A DNA stretch of 11,540 bases, taken from assembly GCA_021203685.1 (NCBI GenBank), contig JAJQAS010000041.1, positions 1-11,540 on the forward strand, written 5' to 3'. The notes beneath the pieces were generated by a model. The model did not search any database. It had not been told where the DNA came from and was given only the letters and a program-made list of their open reading frames with translations. This document shows, one piece after another, positions 6,133 through 11,540 of this stretch. A program made the position numbers and the translations under genes. Every line of letters starts with the position of its first letter. Position 1 is the stretch's first letter. Source of the DNA: Clostridiales bacterium (GTDB lineage Bacteria; Bacillota; Clostridia; Oscillospirales; Oscillospiraceae).

Positions 6133-6525
6133 ATGCAGATCCACGAGTCCGCTGAAAATTATCTGGAAACCATTCTGATGATCCAAAAGGAGAAAGGTTA
6201 CGTCCGTTCCATCGACGTGGCCCACCATCTGAATTTTTCCAAGCCCAGCGTCAGCCGGGCCATGACCCTGCTGAAAACCAATGGTTACATCATCATGGAC
6301 CCGGACGGTCATTTGCACCTGACCGAAACCGGGCAGGAGACCGCCGAGCGCATCTACGAGCGGCACTGTATCCTGTCCCAGTGGCTGACCGAGCTGGGAG
6401 TGGATCCGGAGATCGCCGCCGAGGACGCCTGCCGCATCGAGCACGACATCAGCGAGGTCACCTTTGAAAAAATCAAGGAACACATTCGAGACTGCCACCA
6501 TTGCCATCTCGAAAAAACCGAATAA
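6133..6525 (+). CDS. DtxR/MntR-family metal-dependent transcriptional repressor (short form)
   Basis: 130 residues. Family members bind Mn2+ or Fe2+ and then repress metal-uptake genes. Residues ~25-55 form the winged helix (IDVAHHLNFSKPSVSRAM recognition region, wing at ~52-63), and 64-130 the dimerisation and metal-binding helices. There is no C-terminal SH3-like domain, so it is MntR-sized. Metal ligands by alignment to known members: Asn9 where MntR has Asp8 and DtxR Met10; Glu12; His78 in YERH; and the DACRIEH segment giving Cys100, Glu103, His104, as in DtxR (Cys102, Glu105, His106) rather than MntR (Glu99). The tail contains CHHCH at 121-125, a cluster of extra potential ligands. ATG 6133 follows GGAGG (6122-6126). 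No metal transporter gene is adjacent, so targets are elsewhere. Fe or Mn preference cannot be settled from sequence. Confidence 0.88.
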   Translation: MQIHESAENYLETILMIQKEKGYVRSIDVAHHLNFSKPSVSRAMTLLKTNGYIIMDPDGHLHLTETGQETAERIYERHCILSQWLTELGVDPEIAAEDACRIEHDISEVTFEKIKEHIRDCHHCHLEKTE

Positions 6526-6536
6526 CACCGAATTCC

Positions 6537-6569
6537 CCCCCGAACCGGCCCCAGTTCGGGGGTTTTCTT
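6537..6569 (+). terminator. Intrinsic terminator of the DtxR-type gene
   Basis: CCCCCGAAC (6537-6545) pairs with GTTCGGGGG (6554-6562), loop of 8, followed by TTTTCTT (6563-6569). It ends the rightward transcript. Its T-tract overlaps the stop codon of the convergent regulator gene (6570-6568). On the minus strand there is no adjacent T-run. Confidence 0.9.
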
Positions 6570-8199
6570 AGCCCTTCCCCCGCCGCGCCCGGTACTCTCT
6601 GGGCGTGCAGCCCTGGGTCTTGCGGAAGATGGTGCTGAAATAATGGACGTCCCGATACCCCACCGCCAGAGCGATCTCGCCGGTGCGCAGGCCGCTGTCC
6701 CGCAGCAGCTCTTTGGCCCGATCCATACGCTTTTGCGTCAGGTAGTCCACGAAGGTGCAGCCCATCTCCTGGCGGAACAGCGCGCTGAAATAATTGGGGC
6801 TGACCTTGCTGTTGGCAGCCACCTCCCCCAGCGAAAGCCCGCTCTGAGTATAGTTCTGGTCGATGTACCGCAGGCCCTGCCGAATACTCTCGTGGCGCTG
6901 GGCGCGGCTGCCGCGTTTCCGCAGCTCCAGGGCACGGGTCAGCAGCCGGGTGACATACCGCTCCACCGCCTCTGTTCCGAACAGCCGCTCGATGGGGGGC
7001 AGACTGTCCACCACCTCCGTCAGCTCCTCCGCGCCATAGCCCAGGTCCTGGACGAAAGCCGCCGCGGTGAACCGCACGTTCAGCATGACGTACTGGCTGA
7101 GCAGCGCGGAGTTCAGCACGTCCTCCCCGATGTTTCGCAGGTATCGGTCAACAAAGGCGGGAAGTTCCTCCTCCGTTCCGTTTTTCAGGAAGCCTTGCAG
7201 CACCTCCGGCGCGAGGGCGCCGCCGCTTGCCTGCCGCAGCTGCTGTTCCGTGTCCACACGGCGCAGCGGCGCCAGGCTGTCCCGGGTCAGGACGTGCTGG
7301 CCTGGGCACAGGTGGCGGTAAGAGAGGATGTCGCTGGCCTCGCCAAAACACCGGTCCAAAGCGCTGAGCCGCTGCACCGGGCTTCCGGCGGCCAGATACC
7401 AGTCCACGCCGTCGTCCGCTTCCGCAAGGCAGCGGCGCAGCCCCGTGACACACAGCTCCGTCTCCGCCTCGGCGTGGATCTCCTCGGCCTTGATAAGCAC
7501 GGCGGTGACCGTCAGGCTCCAGCGGAACAGCAGGAATTGCGGACACCGCCGCAAAAATGCCTCTATCTCCCTCTGTGTCTCGGCCAGGCGGCCCGCGGCC
7601 TGCTCCCGCTGGTCGAGGGGCATGGTGCGTCTGGCGGCGTAACAGAGGACGATGTTGTACCCCTGGGCATCCAGGTCCAGGCCCAGCGCCTGGGCTTCGT
7701 TGTAAATTTCCTCTACCGTGGCGTATCCGGTCACCAGCTTCTCAAAGAACCGGCGGCGGGAAACCCGCTGGTACTCCCGCGCTGCCTGCCGGAGCTTTTC
7801 CGTGTCGCTCCGCTGCTCCTCCGCGGCCAGCAGTTTTTCCCGCACCTGCGTCAGCGCAGACGTCACCGCCTCGCTGCTCAGCGGTTTGCGCAAATATCGC
7901 TCCACGCCGATCTCAATGGCCCGGCGGGCCTGTTCAAAGTCGGCGGACTCGCTGAACAGGATGATTTTGGTCTCGGGGAACTCCTGGCGGACCCGCTGGC
8001 TCAGGGCCAGCCCGTCCATGAAGGGCATTTCCACATCCGTCAGCAACAGATCCGTCGGGTGGCGGCGGAGCATGGGCAGGGCGGCTTCCCCGTCGGGGGC
8101 CTCGCCGATGCAGGTGAAGCCATACTCCTCCCAGGGGATGGTTTTGCGCAGCGCTTCCCGGGCCGCCCCGTCGTCCTCCACCAGGAACACCCTGAACAT
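6568..8199 (-). CDS. Response regulator with AraC-type DNA-binding domain (YesN-like)
   Basis: 543 residues. Residues 1-120 are a receiver domain: acidic pocket E8-D9-D10, phosphoacceptor Asp55 in LLTDVEMPFMDG, Ser83 at the switch position and Lys105 in the YLRKPL motif. Residues ~440-540 are an AraC/XylS domain with both helix-turn-helices: LSLGEVAANSKVSPNYFSALF and LRTGEIALAVGYRDVHYFSTIF. The ~310-residue middle is helical and matches nothing I recognise beyond the variable linker of YesN-type regulators. Such proteins normally pair with a YesM-type membrane histidine kinase and control nearby sugar ABC transporters; neither is in this window, so it is an orphan here. ATG 8199 has only a distant purine stretch (AAAGGGCGGG) upstream; no better start is seen. 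It has its own extended -10 promoter. Target genes are unknown. Confidence 0.93.
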   Translation of the reverse strand: MFRVFLVEDDGAAREALRKTIPWEEYGFTCIGEAPDGEAALPMLRRHPTDLLLTDVEMPFMDGLALSQRVRQEFPETKIILFSESADFEQARRAIEIGVERYLRKPLSSEAVTSALTQVREKLLAAEEQRSDTEKLRQAAREYQRVSRRRFFEKLVTGYATVEEIYNEAQALGLDLDAQGYNIVLCYAARRTMPLDQREQAAGRLAETQREIEAFLRRCPQFLLFRWSLTVTAVLIKAEEIHAEAETELCVTGLRRCLAEADDGVDWYLAAGSPVQRLSALDRCFGEASDILSYRHLCPGQHVLTRDSLAPLRRVDTEQQLRQASGGALAPEVLQGFLKNGTEEELPAFVDRYLRNIGEDVLNSALLSQYVMLNVRFTAAAFVQDLGYGAEELTEVVDSLPPIERLFGTEAVERYVTRLLTRALELRKRGSRAQRHESIRQGLRYIDQNYTQSGLSLGEVAANSKVSPNYFSALFRQEMGCTFVDYLTQKRMDRAKELLRDSGLRTGEIALAVGYRDVHYFSTIFRKTQGCTPREYRARRGKG

Positions 8200-8246
8200 C
8201 CTGTTTCACCCGCCCTTTCGTCCTGTACGTGAACTGCCTGCCTGTC

Positions 8247-8275
8247 ATTATACCACAGCGACATGCAGAAAAAAA
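8247..8275 (-). promoter_or_regulatory. Extended -10 promoter of the response regulator gene
   Basis: On the minus strand TGG-TATAAT (8255-8247): a perfect -10 hexamer with the TGn extension, typical of promoters that do not need a good -35. The -35 region is only a T-run (about 8275-8270). Transcription would start near 8240, about 40 bases before the ATG. Confidence 0.65.
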
Positions 8276-8295
8276 AGCAGAGAAACCGTTTTTTG

Positions 8296-8327
8296 CAACA
8301 CAAAACCCCCGGAAACCATTCCGGGGG
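8296..8327 (-). terminator. Intrinsic terminator of bioB
   Basis: On the minus strand a 9-bp perfect stem, CCCCCGGAA (8327-8319 as its complement pair) with 8314-8306, has a 4-base loop and is followed by TTTTGTGTT. It lies about 40 bases beyond the bioB stop codon and just ahead of the response regulator promoter, insulating the two genes. Confidence 0.88.
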
Positions 8328-8367
8328 CATATTACTGCTTCAACAGGCTGGGTATCGCCTGCGGCTG

Positions 8368-9369
8368 TCAGTCGGCCGCCCCTTTTCCGGTCGGCTTCGC
8401 CCACACCGGCGTCACGTCCCGGCCCAGGGCGGTGAGCATCCGCTTGTCGCTCTGGATGGTGGCCCGGGCGGCGGTGGTCAGCATATTGCCGGTGATGGTG
8501 GCGGAGGCCCCGGCCTGAAAGGCCCGCTCGCCGTCCCGCTCCATCAGGGCGCGGCCCGCCGCCAGGCGGATGTTGGCCTCCGGGTTGATGTACCGGAAAA
8601 AGGCCACGGTGCGCAAAATTTCCGCCTCAGTCAGCCGGGGCGTCCTCTCCAGCGGGGTGCCCGGAATGGGCATCAGGGCGTTGAGGGGAATGGAGTCAAT
8701 GCCCAGCTCCGCCAGGCTCACCGCCATGTCCAGCCGATCCTCCCAGGTCTCCCCCATGCCGATGATGCCGCCGGAACAGGCGCACATCCCCTCGGCCTTG
8801 ACCAGCTTCAGGGTCTCCACCTTCTGGTCATAGGTGTGGGTGGTGCAGATGTTGGGGAAGTTCCGCCGGGAGGTCTCGATGTTGTGGTGGTAGCTGGTGA
8901 CCCCCGCCTGGTGGAGCCGGTGGAGCTGCCCGGCGGTCAGGAACCCCATGGAGGCGCACAGGTCGATGCTGCACTCTTCGCGCATCGTCTCGTAGGCGTG
9001 GACGGCCTTCTCAAACTCCTCGCCGGTCAGCGCACGCCCGGAGGTGACGATGGAGAACCGGTCCACCCCCTCGCTCTCGTGGAGCTTACACGCCGCCACG
9101 ATGTCCTCCTCCGGCAGGAAGGGATAAATCTCGCAGTTTGTGTGGTGGTGGACCGACTGGGCGCAGTATTTGCAGTCCTCCGGGCAGCGGCCGCTGCGCC
9201 CGTTGATGATGGAACACAAGTCCACCTTGTCCCCTACGCAGGCGGCGCGGATGGCGTCCGCCCCGGCGCAGAGGGCCTCCAGGTCGCAGGTAATGAAACC
9301 GGAGAGGTCATCCTCCCGGGTCAGCCGTCTGCCGTCGATAATCTCCTGTGCCAGCTTCTGTACGTCCAT
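8368..9369 (-). CDS. bioB: Biotin synthase (radical SAM, probably anaerobe-type 'Type II')
   Basis: 333 residues. Inserts sulfur into dethiobiotin to make biotin, the last step of the pathway. The radical-SAM [4Fe-4S] motif is Cys62, Cys66, Cys69 in GRCPEDCKYC. Further family segments are YHHNIETS at 160-167, CSGGIIGMGE at 198-207 and IRLAAGR at 267-273. Of the four E. coli [2Fe-2S] ligands, the Cys128 and Cys188 equivalents seem to be Cys138 and Cys198, the Arg260 equivalent Arg268, but the Cys97 position reads Ser106 (RFSIVTSG). Extra cysteines at 175 and 196 lie near the active site. This pattern fits the Type II BioB of obligate anaerobes, reported to use a 4Fe-5S auxiliary cluster (established literature; the assignment here is inference). 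ATG 9369 follows AGGGGAG at about 10 bases. Own promoter and terminator; no other biotin genes nearby. Confidence 0.95.
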   Translation of the reverse strand: MDVQKLAQEIIDGRRLTREDDLSGFITCDLEALCAGADAIRAACVGDKVDLCSIINGRSGRCPEDCKYCAQSVHHHTNCEIYPFLPEEDIVAACKLHESEGVDRFSIVTSGRALTGEEFEKAVHAYETMREECSIDLCASMGFLTAGQLHRLHQAGVTSYHHNIETSRRNFPNICTTHTYDQKVETLKLVKAEGMCACSGGIIGMGETWEDRLDMAVSLAELGIDSIPLNALMPIPGTPLERTPRLTEAEILRTVAFFRYINPEANIRLAAGRALMERDGERAFQAGASATITGNMLTTAARATIQSDKRMLTALGRDVTPVWAKPTGKGAAD

Positions 9370-9390
9370 GTCTGCCGCTCTCCCCTCTGA

Positions 9391-9421
9391 TTGTCAACTT
9401 ATTATGAAGCAAAGTTATCAA
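9391..9421. promoter_or_regulatory. Second, degenerate BirA-like inverted repeat at the bioB transcript start
   Basis: TTGTCAACTT (9391-9400) and AAGTTATCAA (9412-9421) form an inverted repeat with 8 of 10 matching positions and an 11-base spacer. It covers the predicted transcription start of bioB and the first part of its leader, centred about 53 bp (five helical turns) from the stronger repeat at 9445-9474. Confidence 0.45.
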
Positions 9422-9423
9422 TC

Positions 9424-9451
9424 AGTATAGCAGATTTGGAACGTTTGTCAA
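9424..9451 (-). promoter_or_regulatory. Promoter of bioB
   Basis: On the minus strand TTGACA (9451-9446), 16 bases, TATACT (9429-9424). Start of transcription near 9417, leader of about 48 bases. The -35 overlaps the stop codon of the upstream NIF3-like gene (TGA at 9450-9448), so bioB has a separate promoter embedded at the end of the pepD operon. Confidence 0.8.
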
Positions 9452-9474
9452 CCGTTTTTCTCGTCGGTTGACAA
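9445..9474. promoter_or_regulatory. BirA-like operator overlapping the bioB -35
   Basis: TTGTCAACC (9445-9453), 12 bases, GGTTGACAA (9466-9474): a perfect 9-bp inverted repeat. The arms resemble the BirA biotin operator half-site (TTGTAAACC / TTGTTAACC with its complement), though the spacer is a little shorter than the usual 14-16. It covers the -35 of bioB and the last codons of the NIF3-like gene. Repression by biotinyl-AMP-bound BirA is the natural inference. Not followed by a T-tract, so not a terminator. Confidence 0.6.
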
Positions 9475-9792
9475 CATCAGGGGGATCACCTGGATCACCG
9501 GCTCCTCGTAGGGGTGGGCCGCCCGGACTGCTTCCAGCGTCTCCGCCAGCCGCCGGGCAGTGACCGTCACCTCTATTTTTATCTCGTCGGCCTCCTCCAG
9601 CGCGCCCTCCGTCCCCTGCCAAGGGTGGGTGCCCGCCAGGGGCCGCCAGCAAGAGCGCACCGGCGACCAGCTCAGGCAATGGTCGTAATTTCCGATGTGG
9701 CCCGCGTCCACCCGGAACAGGGCGGCGCGGACAGCCTCAAAATGGCTCTCCGGTACGTAAATTTCCAGCTTATAGTGGGAAAACTCCATCAT
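9448..9792 (-). CDS. Small NIF3 / CutA-like (PII-fold) domain protein
   Basis: About 114 residues. The sequence resembles the insert domain found inside NIF3/YqfO-type proteins and as standalone short proteins: YKLEIYVPESHFEAVRAAL at the start, GHIGNYDHC at 31-39, a long WSPVRSC...GTHPW loop, then EIKIEVTVT and AAHPYEEPVIQVIPL at 91-105. That domain has a ferredoxin-like PII/CutA fold; its cellular role is not established. It lacks the metal-binding NIF3 halves. Start: the frame is open back to 9942, but that part is only a shadow of the overlapping pepD gene; ATG 9792 (or 9789) begins at the pepD stop in an ATGA overlap, which points to translational coupling. It therefore forms an operon with pepD and ends inside the bioB promoter region. 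Confidence 0.8.
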   Translation of the reverse strand: MMEFSHYKLEIYVPESHFEAVRAALFRVDAGHIGNYDHCLSWSPVRSCWRPLAGTHPWQGTEGALEEADEIKIEVTVTARRLAETLEAVRAAHPYEEPVIQVIPLMLSTDEKNG

Positions 9793-11237
9793 TTCAGCCG
9801 TTTCAGCACCTCCAGTAGGTAGTTCCACACCCGCCGCACCGAAGCCGCGTCCATCCGCTCGGCGGTGGTGTGTACGTCCTTCATGTCCGGCCCGAAGGAG
9901 ACGCAGTCCAGCCCCGGCAGCTTGTCGGAGAGCAGGCCGCACTCCACCCCGGCGTGAATGGCCTCCACCACCGGCGGGTGGCCGTACTGCTCCTCGAACA
10001 CCTGCACCATCAGGTCCCGCAGAGGGGAATCAGGCCGGTACTCCCAGGCGGGGTATTCGCCGGAGACCTCCAGCCGCCCTCCCAGCACCCCCATCAGGGC
10101 GGTGAGCTTGTGGAGCAGGGCGGTCTTTTCGCTGCCCACGCTGCTGCGGACGGAGAAGCTGGCGAAGACCTCGTCCTCGCTGGTCTGCAAAATCCCCAGG
10201 TTCAGGGAGGTCTGCACCAGGCCGGGGATGTCGCCGCTCATGCGCTGGATGCCGTTGGGCAGCAGCACCAAACTGGACACCACAGTACACTTGTCCGATT
10301 CCCCCATGGCCAGGAAGTCCCCTTCCTCCCCCAGCTCCAGCCGCAGGGAGACACCGGGGTCGGTGGACTGGAACTCTTTGGCGAAGGTGGCGCTCCACTC
10401 CGCTGCGAACGCGGCCAGGGTCTCCCCTTCCTCCGGGTTCACCACCAGCTGGGCCACAGACTGGCGGGGGATGGCGTTGTCCTTTGTGCCGCCGTCCACC
10501 CGGAGCAGGTCGTAGTCCAGCTCCCGGTCCAGGGCGTAGAGCGCCCGGCCCAGCAGCACGTTAGAATTGGCCCGGTTCTGGATGATTTCCGTGCCGGAGT
10601 GTCCGCCCCGCAGCCCGGTGACGGTCAGCGTGGCCAGCTGGCCGGAGACCTCTCCCCGCTCCACCGGCAGGCGGCAGGTGGCGGTTGCGCCCCCGGCGCA
10701 GCTGATGAGCAGGTGGCCCTCCTCCTCGGAGTCGATGTTGAGCAAAATCCGGGACTGGAGCAGGCTCCCGTCCAGCGCGGCGGCCCCCAGCAGACCGATC
10801 TCCTCGTCCACCGTCAGCACCACCTCCAGCGGCGGGTGGGGAATGTCCTCCGCCGCCAAAATCGCCAGGGCGTAGGCCACGGCGATACCGTCGTCGCCTC
10901 CCAGGGTGGTCCCCTGGGCGGAGATAATGCCGTCCTCCACCTGGAGCCGCAGCCCGTCGGCGGCAAAGTCGATGTCACAGTCCGGTTCCTTCTCACAGAC
11001 CATGTCCAGGTGGCCCTGGAGCATCACCGCCGGGGACTGCTCATAGCCGGGGGTGCCGGGGCAGTAGATGATAACGTTGTTGTGGGCGTCCTGGACGTAT
11101 CGCAGGCCGTGAGACTGGGCGAAGCGGACGCAGTAGTCGCTGACGGCGCGGGTGTTGCCGGAGCCGTGGGGGATGGAACAAAGTTCCTCAAAATAGTGGA
11201 ACACCGAAGCCGGTTCCAGATGGGACAAAACTGCCAT
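9789..11237 (-). CDS. pepD: Aminoacyl-histidine dipeptidase / beta-Ala-His dipeptidase (peptidase M20C)
   Basis: 482 residues, the usual PepD length (E. coli about 485). A cytosolic zinc peptidase that cleaves Xaa-His dipeptides such as carnosine and other dipeptides. Visible di-metal ligands: His76 and Asp78 in QGHLDMV, Asp115/116 in TLGGDDG, catalytic Glu145 and Glu146 in TVDEEIG, Asp169 in NIDSEE, and C-terminal His456 in DVHTTAE. The opening LEPASVFHYFEELCSIPHGSGN is characteristic of PepD. The lid/dimerisation domain lies between ~190 and ~380. The frame is open up to 11414, but ATG 11237 is chosen because AAGGAG stands 7 bases before it and the family N-terminus begins there. First gene of an operon with the overlapping NIF3-like gene; promoter at 11275-11303. 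Confidence 0.95.
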   Translation of the reverse strand: MAVLSHLEPASVFHYFEELCSIPHGSGNTRAVSDYCVRFAQSHGLRYVQDAHNNVIIYCPGTPGYEQSPAVMLQGHLDMVCEKEPDCDIDFAADGLRLQVEDGIISAQGTTLGGDDGIAVAYALAILAAEDIPHPPLEVVLTVDEEIGLLGAAALDGSLLQSRILLNIDSEEEGHLLISCAGGATATCRLPVERGEVSGQLATLTVTGLRGGHSGTEIIQNRANSNVLLGRALYALDRELDYDLLRVDGGTKDNAIPRQSVAQLVVNPEEGETLAAFAAEWSATFAKEFQSTDPGVSLRLELGEEGDFLAMGESDKCTVVSSLVLLPNGIQRMSGDIPGLVQTSLNLGILQTSEDEVFASFSVRSSVGSEKTALLHKLTALMGVLGGRLEVSGEYPAWEYRPDSPLRDLMVQVFEEQYGHPPVVEAIHAGVECGLLSDKLPGLDCVSFGPDMKDVHTTAERMDAASVRRVWNYLLEVLKRLK

Positions 11238-11274
11238 GTTGATTCTCCTTTGTGGTGCAATATTTGCTGTCCCT

Positions 11275-11303
11275 ATCATACCCCGAACCGGGGAAAATTG
11301 CAA
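11275..11303 (-). promoter_or_regulatory. Promoter of the pepD operon
   Basis: On the minus strand TTGCAA (11303-11298), 17 bases, TATGAT (11280-11275), about 38 bases before the ATG. The spacer holds the small dyad CCCC-GAACC-GGGG (11281-11293), which could bind a regulator or be chance. Confidence 0.75.
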
Positions 11304-11404
11304 TGTGATTTGGGCACATAGAAACAGTTTGGGAGCGCCGCAGGTGGCAACGGCAGTGGCTCCAAAACTGCCAACGGGTTCCTGACCGGCCTTTAACACC
11401 TTAA

Positions 11405-11449
11405 TAAAACGCAAAAGCGGCCTGCTCCCCTTCCGAGGAGCAGACCGCT
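11405..11449 (-). terminator. Intrinsic terminator for a leftward transcript entering from the right
   Basis: On the minus strand AGCGG/CCGCT and CTGCTCC/GGAGCAG segments (11449-11437 with 11428-11416) pair with one C-A mismatch and an 8-base loop, then TTTTGCGTTTTATT follows. The orientation implies a minus-strand gene whose 3' end lies beyond the window. Confidence 0.75.
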
Positions 11450-11480
11450 GCGCATATCAGCTTTTCGCTATTCGTTTTGT

Positions 11481-11495
11481 GGTTCCTAAGGAACC
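11481..11495. repeat. Short perfect palindrome GGTTCC-TAA-GGAACC
   Basis: Six-base arms at 11481-11486 and 11490-11495 flank TAA, followed by an AT-rich stretch (CTCTGATTAAATAA). No T-tract marks it as a terminator. It could be the edge of a small repeated or insertion-derived element, but nothing in the window proves this. Confidence 0.35.
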
Positions 11496-11540
11496 TCTGA
11501 TTAAATAACTCCCGGCGTCTGGACGGCATATTTCGTGCAA

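Larger units (their letters stand above)
11304..11540. other. Non-coding right end of the window
   Basis: No gene with a ribosome site or recognisable product is seen from the pepD promoter to the right edge. The interval contains a weak dyad (GGCAGT 11352-11357 with ACTGCC 11367-11372), a minus-strand terminator (11413-11449) and a short palindrome (11481-11495). It most likely separates pepD from a leftward gene beyond the window. Confidence 0.6.

Noticed and set aside
8263..9390. Long plus-strand frame antisense to bioB (375 codons); similar long frames antisense to pepD (9870-11321), the response regulator (6643-8232) and the helicase (4887-6011)
   Set aside because: These are the usual antisense shadows of GC-rich genes: Gly/His/Gln-rich translations without family motifs, lying opposite genes with clear motifs.
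9445..9474. Inverted repeat after the NIF3-like gene as an intrinsic terminator
   Set aside because: On the minus strand it is followed by ACGTTCC, with no T-run, and it overlaps the bioB -35; an operator fits better.
9793..9942. Upstream extension of the NIF3-like frame to 9942
   Set aside because: It lies wholly inside pepD in another frame and gives Arg/Gly/Ala-rich sequence unlike the domain; ATG 9792 at the ATGA overlap is far better.
11238..11414. Upstream extension of pepD to 11414
   Set aside because: It would include the promoter; AAGGAG 7 bases before ATG 11237 and the PepD family N-terminus fix the start.
1..11540. CRISPR array, tRNA/rRNA genes, toxin-antitoxin or defence system
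   Set aside because: No short regularly spaced repeats, no recognisable RNA gene core sequences, and every substantial gene belongs to a known metabolic, transport or regulatory family.

Overview
The window looks like a stretch of chromosome from a GC-rich, anaerobic Firmicute of the class Clostridia. An Oscillospiraceae / Flavonifractor-like gut organism is my best guess; this is inference, not a match. Reasons: Gram-positive-style Shine-Dalgarno sites (AGGAGG, AAGGAG), near-consensus sigma-A promoters, intrinsic terminators after most genes, YesN-like and DtxR-like regulators of clostridial type, and a biotin synthase with anaerobe-type cysteine changes. There are no rRNA or tRNA genes, no CRISPR array, no complete mobile element, and no defence or biosynthetic cluster that I can see. 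Most genes are single transcription units, so this is ordinary accessory or housekeeping chromosome.

Layout, left to right. 1-461 (+): 3' end of a secreted protein made of near-identical Ig-like repeats, followed by a strong terminator and a 464-base GC-rich to AT-rich intergenic region. 926-2569 (+): Na+/phosphate cotransporter with a PhoU-like tail, behind an extended -10 promoter. 2659-3453 (-): nucleoside phosphorylase/nucleosidase-family protein, convergent with the transporter and sharing a bidirectional hairpin. 3551-4483 (-): cysteine synthase-type PLP enzyme with a perfect consensus promoter (TTGACA-N17-TATAAT) and a leader of about 170 nt that holds a possible 32-codon upstream ORF. 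4758-5933 (-): minimal DEAD-box RNA helicase. 6133-6525 (+): short DtxR/MntR-family metal-dependent repressor, divergent from the helicase. 6568-8199 (-): orphan response regulator with an AraC-type output domain. 8368-9369 (-): biotin synthase with its own promoter and two BirA-like inverted repeats. 9448-9792 (-): small standalone NIF3/CutA-like domain protein, overlapping by 4 bases the end of 9789-11237 (-): aminoacyl-histidine dipeptidase (PepD, M20 family). 11238-11540: the pepD promoter, then non-coding sequence with a terminator for a leftward transcript entering from beyond the window, and a short palindrome.

How the genes relate: only pepD and the NIF3-like gene form a clear operon. 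cysK and the nucleosidase lie in the same direction but are separated by an intrinsic terminator just ahead of the nucleosidase ribosome binding site, which suggests partial read-through or attenuation. bioB is alone, with no bioA/D/F/W nearby, so it would act on dethiobiotin made elsewhere or imported. The most rewarding signals are regulatory: the bioB inverted repeats, the cysK leader, and the terminator between cysK and the nucleosidase gene. The repeat adhesin and the variant residues in BioB, CysK and the DtxR-type repressor also deserve a look. I did not find a convincing previously undescribed multi-gene system.
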